Position numbers and translations under genes: made by a program
Part shown: piece by piece, positions 1 through 5,029 of the stretch
Numbering within the stretch: the first letter of the stretch is position 1
Layout: every line of letters starts with the position of its first letter
Assembly (NCBI GenBank): GCA_020444985.1
Contig: JAGRHK010000121.1
Coordinates: forward strand, 1 to 6,000
Origin: Candidatus Competibacteraceae bacterium
GTDB taxonomy: Bacteria; Pseudomonadota; Gammaproteobacteria; Competibacterales; Competibacteraceae
Direction: 5' to 3'
DNA length: 6,000 nucleotides
The notes under the pieces: generated by a model
The model's database searches: none
The model's input: the letters and a program-made list of their open reading frames with translations, nothing else
What the model was told of the DNA's origin: nothing

Positions 1-1
1 C

Positions 2-247
2 CTTATCCCCTTCCACGCCGATACGAATCAAGGATGTGTCATTCTTTTAGAAAAGGAAACCTCCTTTGCTGTGACGCCGGAGCATCTTCAATTCAAAGGC
101 CGGGGTTGGGTTTGGAATTCCAGGGAGCAAGAAGCGAGATATGGGAGAATCGAAGGAGAGGCTACCAGTGATCCACCAATGGATGACCAGCAAATTAATC
201 AATTGCGTCAGTATATTTCAGGGTGGGGACAAGAATTAGGTGAGTGA
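2..247 (+). CDS. Hypothetical protein, C-terminal 81 residues (5' end outside window)
   Basis: An open frame runs from the left edge to a TGA at 245-247, giving 81 residues with no start in view. It opens with a strand-rich stretch (LIPFHADTNQGCVILLEK), continues with an aromatic segment (GRGWVWN) and ends in a charged, probably helical tail (DDQQINQLRQYISGWGQELGE). I do not recognise a family. The composition is protein-like and the other two forward frames hit stops, which supports real coding. It is more AT-rich than the genes to its right and could be flanking chromosome or the last gene of another element module. Its last codons contain the first copy of the half-site repeated at 227-288, so its 3' end is embedded in the control region of the next operon. 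Confidence 0.55.
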   Translation, partial: LIPFHADTNQGCVILLEKETSFAVTPEHLQFKGRGWVWNSREQEARYGRIEGEATSDPPMDDQQINQLRQYISGWGQELGE

Positions 248-288
248 ATTCTTGTCCGGGACAAGAATATAAATTTTAATTCATGTCC
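227..288. promoter_or_regulatory. Operator-like array of four alternating 11-bp half-sites
   Basis: GGACAAGAATT lies at 227-237, its exact reverse complement AATTCTTGTCC at 247-257, GGACAAGAATA at 259-269 and AATTCATGTCC (one change) at 278-288. Orientations alternate. The middle pair forms a perfect palindrome at 248-268 with 10-bp arms around one central base (G258), and the first pair forms an 11-bp inverted repeat with a 9-base spacer. The array covers the predicted promoter of the alpA-like operon, as expected for binding sites of a dimeric repressor or activator. The protein that binds is not identified; the AlpA-like product just downstream or an unseen repressor are candidates. A role as integrase or excisionase arm sites is an alternative. 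Confidence 0.7.
252..280 (+). promoter_or_regulatory. Predicted sigma70-like promoter of the alpA-like operon
   Basis: A -35 candidate TTGTCC (252-257, 4 of 6 matches) and a -10 candidate TTTAAT (275-280, 5 of 6) are separated by 17 bases. Transcription would start near 287, about 60 bases before the alpA-like start codon. The -35 lies inside the perfect palindrome at 248-268, so a bound protein would be expected to block or alter RNA polymerase access. Confidence 0.5.
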
Positions 289-349
289 TTACGCGCCCTT
301 AAAAGATTCGCCATGATTTCTCGTGTATCACAGAAACCGCGAGGACATC

Positions 350-553
350 ATGGAAAAACAGCAGCTTCTTACCGACCCGCTCACCGCTAAATACCTCAAC
401 GTATCCGTTTCTTTCCTGCGTCAAAGCCGCATGGAAGGCCGACGCGCCAATCGTTCGCCGGGACCTCCCTTCATTCGCATAGGCCGCGCCATTCGTTACG
501 ACATTCGTGACCTGGACGCTTGGCTAGCCCAGAATCGCCGCGAGGTGGCCTGA
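350..553 (+). CDS. AlpA-like helix-turn-helix transcriptional regulator / excisionase family
   Basis: This 67-residue protein has the compact MerR-like winged-helix layout of the AlpA / HTH_17 family: an N-terminal LLTDPLTAKYLNVSVSFLRQ helix-turn-helix (about residues 6-25), a loop (SPGPPFIRIG), and the IRYDIRDLDAWLAQ wing-plus-helix ending near the C terminus. Members act in the cytoplasm as DNA-binding regulators or excisionases of P4-like satellites and islands, often controlling integrase or excision genes. The ATG at 350 is chosen because GAGGA (341-345) precedes it by 4 bases; an in-frame GTG at 323 lacks a comparable site. It is the first gene after the half-site array and promoter, and its TGA overlaps the next ATG (TGATG, 551-555), suggesting translational coupling. 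The family is clear; the DNA target is inference. Confidence 0.85.
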   Translation: MEKQQLLTDPLTAKYLNVSVSFLRQSRMEGRRANRSPGPPFIRIGRAIRYDIRDLDAWLAQNRREVA

Positions 554-825
554 TGACCCCTTGCAACCGCCCGGCGCTGGGCTATACTTTCATCAAGCGC
601 CTAGGAAACGCCTTGCTTGAGCGGAACCCCGCCCCGACAGTTGCGGTATTTTTATGCCCGCAATCCGCCCCTGGATTGTTGGTCAGTCAGCCTCCGTTAT
701 CGGGAGGCGGACGGGATGCGCAGACCGTAAGGCTGTGCGCTGCTCTCAAGCGCAGTTTCCTAGCCCGCCCGCTTCCCGGCCCTCAAGCCGGTTCATCGAT
801 GAATCGTATTGGAGAACTGACATGA
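553..825 (+). CDS. Ash/Icd-like small protein overlapping a C4/P4-CI-like RNA region
   Basis: A 90-residue frame begins at the ATG overlapping the alpA-like stop codon and is preceded by GAGG (542-545). It ends in an ATGA overlap (822-825) with the next gene. Its central part (GYTF, then ERNPAPTVAVFLCPQSAPG at about residues 25-43) resembles the RGNP...VTA...CGPQS pattern that I associate with the Ash / Icd-like family of P4-like elements (Phage_ASH). In P1, icd inhibits host cell division and is controlled by the C4 antisense RNA; in P4 the equivalent leader encodes the CI immunity RNA. The second half is low-complexity and arginine-rich, so part of the apparent protein conservation may come from the RNA. 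Whether a protein is made is uncertain. Confidence 0.5.
   Translation: MTPCNRPALGYTFIKRLGNALLERNPAPTVAVFLCPQSAPGLLVSQPPLSGGGRDAQTVRLCAALKRSFLARPLPGPQAGSSMNRIGELT
593..788 (+). ncRNA. Candidate P4 CI / P1 C4-type immunity RNA region
   Basis: The transcript here is highly structured. CTAGGAAAC (601-609) is perfectly complementary to GTTTCCTAG (755-763), and GCTTGAG (615-621) to CTCAAGC (745-751), in the order needed for one long stem with an internal loop. GCTTGAG can also pair with a second CTCAAGC (782-788), and its first six bases with TCAAGC at 593-598. Between them sit local hairpins: TTGCGG/CCGCAA (641-646 with 658-663), CCTCC/GGAGG (about 691-707), and a GCG-CAG-CC/GG-CTG-CGC hairpin with a GTAA loop around 719-741. 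One segment able to pair with copies on both sides is the logic of P4 seqB with seqA and seqC. Exact RNA ends are not determinable by eye. Confidence 0.4.
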
Positions 826-1301
826 CTGTTCCCGCTAAATTTTCCTTCCCCGCCGCATTGACCCACGATCAGGTTGAAATCGGTTGTTCCACAACTGATG
901 GTTGCGCCGTGACAACTCGGGCATTAATGGCATCTTTGACGCAAGACAGCGCGAGTTTGGCCGACGCTTGGAATTCTTACCCTGAAGTCTTTATAGAACT
1001 TGTGGAAAACGCCCCGGCGGCTATTGAGAGGACGGAAGCTATTTTGGATTTAATGAAGTCCGCTCAATTTCGACTGCTGTTGACCGGCGATCTAGCAATC
1101 AATGGCGTTGATAGTTTCGAGAATACTGAGGAAAATCAGCAGCATGAAATCACTTTTTTGATTGATCATGCGGATTCTGATGCACTTGAAAATATCGCCA
1201 GTAAGTGGAACTGTTCTCGCGATGAAGCGGCAAGGCGCGTGATTCTGGAGGAGTTGAAGCGGCGAATCAATCCATCAGAAACGATAGAGACCAGCTCCTA
1301 A
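822..1301 (+). CDS. Hypothetical protein with possible C-terminal ribbon-helix-helix segment
   Basis: I do not recognise this 159-residue protein. The ATG at 822 is preferred because GGAGA (811-815) lies 6 bases upstream and it overlaps the previous stop as ATGA. The same frame stays open upstream to an ATG at 654 (215 residues), but that extension is arginine-rich and lies over the structured RNA. The N-terminal two thirds is mixed and acidic, with a helical run near residues 50-80 (EVFIELVENAPAAIERTE). The C-terminal part, ITFLIDHADSDALENIASKW followed by SRDEAARRVILEELKRRI (about residues 108-148), has the strand-helix-turn-helix pattern of MetJ/Arc (RHH) DNA-binding proteins. Its position after an AlpA and Ash-like pair suggests a regulator, which is inference. 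Base composition is more AT-rich than the primase. Its stop codon lies inside the terminator stem. Confidence 0.7.
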   Translation: MTVPAKFSFPAALTHDQVEIGCSTTDGCAVTTRALMASLTQDSASLADAWNSYPEVFIELVENAPAAIERTEAILDLMKSAQFRLLLTGDLAINGVDSFENTEENQQHEITFLIDHADSDALENIASKWNCSRDEAARRVILEELKRRINPSETIETSS

Positions 1302-1329
1302 CGCCATTAGGAAGCTGGTCTCTTTCCTT
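1286..1329 (+). terminator. Rho-independent-type terminator closing the first operon
   Basis: AGAGACCAGCT (1286-1296) pairs perfectly with AGCTGGTCTCT (1313-1323). The stem continues with CCTAA (1297-1301) and TTAGG (1307-1311) after a bulged A1312, leaving a 5-base loop CGCCA. That is 16 base pairs, followed by a pyrimidine-rich TTCCTT tract rather than a pure T run. The stop codon of the upstream gene (1299-1301) is inside the stem, an economical overlap that places this signal at the end of the transcript. Confidence 0.75.
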
Positions 1330-1362
1330 CAACGACAGCAACGATAGTGAGTTGCTACCCGT

Positions 1363-1393
1363 GAATCTTACACCCTCGACAAGGGTAGGATTC
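1363..1393 (+). other. Intergenic stem-loop upstream of the primase gene
   Basis: GAATCTT (1363-1369) pairs with AGGATTC (1387-1393, one G-U pair), and ACCCT (1372-1376) with AGGGT (1382-1386). This gives a 12-bp stem with a two-base bulge (A1370, C1371) and a 5-base loop. It lies in the 146-base gap between the terminator and the primase start, with no T tract. It may be part of a structured leader or a small processed RNA. I found no convincing sigma70 promoter in this gap. Confidence 0.4.
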
Positions 1394-1408
1394 TACGCAA
1401 GTCGCAAA

Positions 1409-1450
1409 CCGCTGTCATCCTTTGACCGATAGCGGAGTTTTCTCCAAATG
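1409..1450 (+). promoter_or_regulatory. Structured translation-start region of the primase
   Basis: The only good Shine-Dalgarno sequence is GGAG at 1434-1437, 10 bases before the ATG at 1448. It can be hidden in two ways: its first GG is part of the 3' arm GATAGCGG (1428-1435), which pairs with CCGCTGTC (1409-1416, one G-U), and the whole GGAG can pair with CTCC (1442-1445) across a TTTT loop. The two hairpins share bases and exclude each other. This suggests low or regulated translation of the primase; the regulator is not known. Confidence 0.4.
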
Positions 1451-4015
1451 CCTTACGATGAAGTTCTAAACGCCCTCCAGCACCAGGGTTGCCAGCCCAA
1501 GAAAAGCGGTGCCGGTCATGTAGCGTTCTGCCCCGTCCATGAATCCGATAACCGCGATCATCGGCCATCCTTAAACCTGGCGCCCGGTGATAAACAGGCC
1601 GTAGTCATCACCTGCCATGCAGGTTGCGCCTATGCGGACATCATCAAAGCGTTAGGACTGGACACCGTCCAACCGCCCCAGCGCGATCAAAAACGCATCG
1701 TTGCGACCTATTCCTATCGGGATGCGAACGGCAACGAGGTTAGCCAGAAAATCCGCTACGAACCCAAGGATTTCCGCCAGCGATACCCCGATGGAAAAAC
1801 CGGATGGTTGTGGAAGAAGCCGAAAGACGCGCCCGCCGTACTCTATCGCCTGCCTGAACTGTCGGAAGCGAAAGCCCAGGGCAAAACCGTCTATTTCGTG
1901 GAAGGCGAAAAGGATGCTGACCGGTTGCGCGATTTGGGCTTGGTGGCGACCTGCAATATTGAAGGCGCATCCCAAGCAAACCAGAAACCGAAATGGAATC
2001 GCGCCTATACCGAACAGCTATCCGGTTGCGCTCGCCTCGTCATCATTCCCGACAATGACAAACCCGGCAAGGCGCACATGCAGCATATTGCTGGCCAGTT
2101 GCAAGGCAAAGTCTCTGACCTGCGCTATCTGGAATTGCCTGACCTTCCCGAGAAAGGCGACGTTTCCGACTGGCTGAACGCCAGCCATACCGTTGAGGAA
2201 TTGCAGGCGCTGGCGGAACAGGCCAGTTCGCCGCCAGCCACTCAAACAGACTCCAGCGAGTCGACGCAAGAAACCGATGACAGCGGCCCGGCCCGCCCGG
2301 CAAAGATTCGGATTCTCGCGGGCGGATTACCGGAGGCGACGGACCAAGCCGAGGCCGCGCTCATTCAACATGGCGCTGGAATTTACCAACGCAGTGGTTA
2401 CTTATGTCGAATCAGTCACCAACAAGCCGCAACCGTGCGCGGCATCACCCGACCGCAAGGCGCGATCACCATCACCCCACTGGATCGTGATGCAACGCTG
2501 GACAAGTTGAACCGTTTAGTCCACTGGCAAAAGTGGAACGAAAAAGCGCACGGTTTCAAGCGTTGCCATGCGCCCGCCGCGATTGCCATGACGCTGCTTT
2601 CGCGGTCGGGTCACTGGAATTTTCCGCCGTTGATTGGCGTAGTCAGCGCCCCGACCTTGCGCCCCGATGGTTCCATTCTCGATAAGCCCGGTTACGACAA
2701 AGCGACCGGTTTGTTTCTGGATATTGCAGAAAGTGGCTTTCCGCCCCTACCCGCCAATCCATCGCGCGATCAAGGACAGGCCGCTCTGCAATTCCTCAAA
2801 GATGAACTGTTCAACCGGCCCTGTCTGAACAGCGAGCGCCCCGAAGATCGGGGTTTCAGTTTCGCCAGCGACAGCGACCAAAGCGCCGCATTGGCCGCCT
2901 TGTTGACCGCCCTGGTTCGCCCATCGCTACCGACCGCGCCGATTTTCCTGATGAAAGCGACCCGGCCCGGAAGCGCCAAGACCTTGCTGGCGGATATTGC
3001 CGCCCTGGTAGCGACTGGACGCCCTGGTACGGTCTTTGAGTTGGGTAACGATGTTGATGAAGTTGAGAAGCGAATGCTCTCGGTTTTGCTGGCCGGGGAT
3101 AGCGTCGTCAATCTGGACAATTTAGAGGTTCCCCTGGCTGGCGCAACGCTCTGTAAGGCATTGAGTGGCGAAACGATCACGGGACGTTTACTCGGCTTCA
3201 ACAAGACCGCCACGGTTCCCACCGCCGCGCTGTTCCTGGCCACTGGAAACAATACGCAAGTGATTGGCGACATGACCCGCCGCGTCGTCGTCTGCAATCT
3301 CGATCCGCAATCGGAATCTCCCGAAAAACGCGAGTATGACCGCAACCTGACAACGTGGATTCCCGAGAACCGGCCCGCCCTGGTCACAGCAGGCTTGACG
3401 GTCTTACGCGCCTACATCGCCGCTGGCCAGCCGCGCCAAGACTATCCGCTCATGGGAAGTTTCGAGGACTGGGACCGGATGATTCGCCGCCCGTTGACCT
3501 GGTTAGGTGAAGCCGACCCCTTACAAGGAACCGCACAACTGGAGGAATCCGACCCCGTTCGCCGCAAATTGCGCGCGCTGTTGCTGGCGTGGTTTACGAC
3601 ATTTGGCCGTGCGGGCGCAACGAGTAAAGAGGCCGTAACCCGCGCTCAGGGCACACTAGACAACCCGGCTGAACCCGTATTGTTTGAGGTCCTGGAGGAA
3701 CACTTTACCGACAAGCAGGGCAAGATAAATCCTCGTGTTCTCGGTGATTTCTTCAAGCGGTATGCAAATCGCGTGGAAATCGGCGCGCGTTTTGAGGAGA
3801 GTGGAAGCTACCAGAATCGCCAAATATGGCGGGTCAATATTGTTAATGATGATCGATTCCAAAAATTTCTGGCTAGATGGAAACAGACTCACCAGACTCA
3901 CCAGACTAACAAAACCTTACCCGATGACATCAACCCATTTGGTGAGTCTGGTGAGTCTCGTGAGTCACATTCCCTCTATAAAAAAATTTTTGGCGGTAAT
4001 GTGGAGATCGTCTGA
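1448..4015 (+). CDS. Primase-helicase: zinc-finger, TOPRIM and ATPase domains (satellite replication protein)
   Basis: This 855-residue protein combines primer synthesis and helicase functions, as in P4-alpha-like replication proteins. A CHC2-like zinc site uses C28, H31, C56 and C60. A TOPRIM domain follows, with FVEGEKDADRL (E152) and the metal-binding D202xD204 in LVIIPDNDKPG. After a Thr/Ser/Gln-rich linker (about 258-282), the ATPase region shows a P-loop (ATRPGSAKT, about 504-512), a Walker-B-like VVNLDN (553-558), a sensor-1-like LFLATGNN (595-602) and an arginine-finger-like MTRR (609-612). The P-loop has Ala where GxGK[ST] has its second Gly. The C-terminal tail carries THQTHQTNK and GESGESRES, encoded by the DNA repeats at 3884-3968. 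GGAG (1434-1437) supports the start. The TGA overlaps the next ATG (TGATG). Expected role: autonomous replication of the excised element. Confidence 0.9.
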   Translation: MPYDEVLNALQHQGCQPKKSGAGHVAFCPVHESDNRDHRPSLNLAPGDKQAVVITCHAGCAYADIIKALGLDTVQPPQRDQKRIVATYSYRDANGNEVSQKIRYEPKDFRQRYPDGKTGWLWKKPKDAPAVLYRLPELSEAKAQGKTVYFVEGEKDADRLRDLGLVATCNIEGASQANQKPKWNRAYTEQLSGCARLVIIPDNDKPGKAHMQHIAGQLQGKVSDLRYLELPDLPEKGDVSDWLNASHTVEELQALAEQASSPPATQTDSSESTQETDDSGPARPAKIRILAGGLPEATDQAEAALIQHGAGIYQRSGYLCRISHQQAATVRGITRPQGAITITPLDRDATLDKLNRLVHWQKWNEKAHGFKRCHAPAAIAMTLLSRSGHWNFPPLIGVVSAPTLRPDGSILDKPGYDKATGLFLDIAESGFPPLPANPSRDQGQAALQFLKDELFNRPCLNSERPEDRGFSFASDSDQSAALAALLTALVRPSLPTAPIFLMKATRPGSAKTLLADIAALVATGRPGTVFELGNDVDEVEKRMLSVLLAGDSVVNLDNLEVPLAGATLCKALSGETITGRLLGFNKTATVPTAALFLATGNNTQVIGDMTRRVVVCNLDPQSESPEKREYDRNLTTWIPENRPALVTAGLTVLRAYIAAGQPRQDYPLMGSFEDWDRMIRRPLTWLGEADPLQGTAQLEESDPVRRKLRALLLAWFTTFGRAGATSKEAVTRAQGTLDNPAEPVLFEVLEEHFTDKQGKINPRVLGDFFKRYANRVEIGARFEESGSYQNRQIWRVNIVNDDRFQKFLARWKQTHQTHQTNKTLPDDINPFGESGESRESHSLYKKIFGGNVEIV
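3884..3968. repeat. Inverted array of 9-bp repeats (3 + 3), iteron-like
   Basis: Three tandem CAGACTCAC units occupy 3884-3910 (the last reads CAGACTAAC). Three units of the reverse complement, GTGAGTCTG, GTGAGTCTC and GTGAGTCAC, occupy 3942-3968. Paired in full register, 23 of 27 positions match around a 31-base spacer; shifted by one unit, a perfect 17-bp inverted repeat forms (3886-3902 with 3941-3957). The array is inside the end of the primase gene and is followed by an AT-rich run at 3977-3991. Such repeats next to a primase and an AT-rich element fit binding sites for the primase-helicase at a replication origin, as P4 alpha binds iterons at ori and crr. An mRNA hairpin role is an alternative. 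Confidence 0.8.
3977..3991. other. AT-only run beside the repeat array, possible DNA-unwinding element
   Basis: Fifteen consecutive A/T bases (TATA, then an A tract, then TTTTT) begin 8 bases after the last 9-bp repeat, in an otherwise GC-rich region. Together with the array this looks like the easily melted part of a small replication origin. It is still in frame as coding sequence (LYKKIF). Origin function is inference. Confidence 0.4.
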
Positions 4016-4389
4016 TGACCGCCCTTGCCTATCCAACCCCGCATGAATCGCCCGTTGACTCAATGGCCTTGGTGCGCCTGATTCGCCGCATGGAACGTGC
4101 GGGCTTCACCCTGACGGCCCAGGGCAATGATTTGGCGATTTCCCCGGCTGGCTTATCTGAAGACCAGCGCGCGTTCATCCGCCAGCACAAGGCCGCCCTG
4201 GTGGCGTTGCTGAGCGATGTGGAAGTTCTGCACGGCGCTTTAGTCGCGGCTGGCGTTACCGGTCTCGCTTGGCAGGAAGGAACGCCTAGCAACTGGAGTG
4301 ATGAACGTCTGCTGGCGGTTTGCGAATTGCTCTATGACCGGGGATTGATCGTGTATCGACATGGACGGCATTACTACGCCAGCGCCTGA
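4015..4389 (+). CDS. Small protein with TubC N-terminal docking-like domain
   Basis: This 124-residue protein starts at the ATG overlapping the primase stop, with GGAG (4002-4005) 9 bases upstream, so it is probably translationally coupled to the primase. Residues about 17-68 (ALVRLIRRMERAGFTLTAQG through LSEDQRAFIRQHKAALVALL) match the helix, beta-hairpin, helix pattern of the TubC_N docking domain first described in nonribosomal peptide and polyketide synthases. Here no synthase is present, and similar small proteins are commonly found next to island primases. The C-terminal half (GLAWQEGTPSNWSDERLLAVCELLYDRGLIVYRHGRHYYA) is a compact helical and strand region I cannot name. No catalytic motif is visible. 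A protein-protein adaptor for the replication complex is possible but unproven. Confidence 0.75.
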   Translation: MTALAYPTPHESPVDSMALVRLIRRMERAGFTLTAQGNDLAISPAGLSEDQRAFIRQHKAALVALLSDVEVLHGALVAAGVTGLAWQEGTPSNWSDERLLAVCELLYDRGLIVYRHGRHYYASA

Positions 4390-4422
4390 ACAAAACAAAC
4401 GCTTAGGTTCTCCTGATGATTT

Positions 4423-4453
4423 ACCACGGGTAATTCGCGCAAGCCCCGGTTTT
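4423..4453 (+). terminator. Weak possible terminator after the primase operon
   Basis: ACC (4423-4425) and GGG (4428-4430) can pair with GGT (4448-4450) and CCC (4444-4446) around an internal mismatch, followed by TTT (4451-4453). The stem is short and imperfect, so this is only a possible transcript end in the 104-base gap before the terminase small subunit gene. Confidence 0.2.
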
Positions 4454-4480
4454 CGAGAATTTTCAATCTTTCTAGGCACA

Positions 4481-4493
4481 TATATTAAAAGCC
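4481..4493 (+). promoter_or_regulatory. Possible -10 element of a leaderless terminase small subunit transcript
   Basis: TATATT (4481-4486, 5 of 6 matches to TATAAT) ends 7 bases before the ATG at 4494, so transcription would begin at or next to the start codon. No Shine-Dalgarno sequence is present (AAAAGCC precedes the ATG), and an in-frame TAG at 4473-4475 with no alternative start codon after it rules out an upstream start. The best -35 candidate, TTTTCA (4460-4465), has a short 15-base spacer, so an activator may be needed. Confidence 0.35.
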
Positions 4494-4970
4494 ATGACAG
4501 AATCTACCTTTGATGCCCCGCTTTTGTGGCTTGCCACCAAATACAGCGACGTGCTTCGAATTGATCCGCGCGTCGTCAAGCAAGCACTCGAAACGGTCCC
4601 CTACACAATTCGCGGACAACGCCAACTCTGGCATGTTCGTGACGCGATGCCCGCGATATTTCAGCGCGTGTATGGCTCGAGCACCCCCCAAGACCCCGAT
4701 GCGATGTCACCCAAAGACGCGCTGGATTATTACCGTGCGCAACGGGAGAGCCTCCGATTGAACGAGGACATTCGAAAGATGATCCCCGCTGAAAACTTCA
4801 ATCTTGCCACACAGATAACCCGCGAAGTGATCGCGGAAACCTTAAAAGCACTCCCAGACGCACTTGAAAAAGATTGCGGTCTTTCCCCAATCGCTCGCGC
4901 CACTGCGCAACGCGCTGTCGATGCGATGATTGAAAGTTTCGCGGCAAACCTCTGTGTAAATCCGCATTAG
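4494..4970 (+). CDS. Terminase small subunit-like protein (DUF1441 / lambda Nu1-like)
   Basis: The terminase small subunit recognises the packaging site on phage or satellite DNA and hands it to the large subunit for cleavage and head filling. This 158-residue protein has an N-terminal winged-helix-like segment (about residues 10-56, including DPRVVKQALETVP and LWHVRDAMPAI). A long helix follows (SPKDALDYYRAQRESLRLNEDIRKMIPAENF, about 72-102), and a second helical region (EVIAETLKALPDALEKDCGL, about 111-130). The YRAQRESLRL, then IPAE, then ALPD.LE.DCGLSP succession is what I associate with DUF1441. Length fits the family. No large subunit follows in view; the capsid gene starts 59 bases later. 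In PICI-type satellites a self-encoded small subunit redirects helper packaging to the satellite genome. Family assignment is by eye. Confidence 0.65.
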   Translation: MTESTFDAPLLWLATKYSDVLRIDPRVVKQALETVPYTIRGQRQLWHVRDAMPAIFQRVYGSSTPQDPDAMSPKDALDYYRAQRESLRLNEDIRKMIPAENFNLATQITREVIAETLKALPDALEKDCGLSPIARATAQRAVDAMIESFAANLCVNPH

Positions 4971-5029
4971 GGATTTTCTCCCAGGATTTTTAAAATCACC
5001 GTAAATTTTCACGAAAAGGCCAAAAAACC

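Noticed and set aside
248..290. Perfect palindrome as a terminator of the left-edge gene
   Set aside because: The arms leave a single-base centre, too tight for an ideal RNA loop, and the following sequence is mixed A/T, not a T run. The alternating extra copies and the overlapping promoter fit operators better.
1..300. Left attachment site of the element
   Set aside because: No tRNA 3' end, integrase gene or flanking direct repeat is visible, so an att call cannot be supported from this window.
2770..3387. 205-codon open frame on the minus strand
   Set aside because: It lies entirely opposite the ATPase domain of the primase, is Ser/Arg/Val-rich without a recognisable fold and has no independent start signals. 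It is an open frame produced by GC-rich coding on the other strand.
3884..3968. Repeat array as a CRISPR
   Set aside because: The units are 9 bp, directly adjacent without spacers, and inverted between the two halves.
3735..4046. Forward frame with repeated LTRLTRLTK and LVSLVSLVS segments
   Set aside because: The repeats only reflect the 9-bp DNA array read in another frame, and the frame overlaps the primase and the start of the next gene.
4971..5029. GATTTT/AAAATC inverted repeat upstream of the capsid gene
   Set aside because: It is a short A/T-only palindrome in AT-rich intergenic sequence with no second copy. It could arise by chance, and no clear promoter could be built from it.
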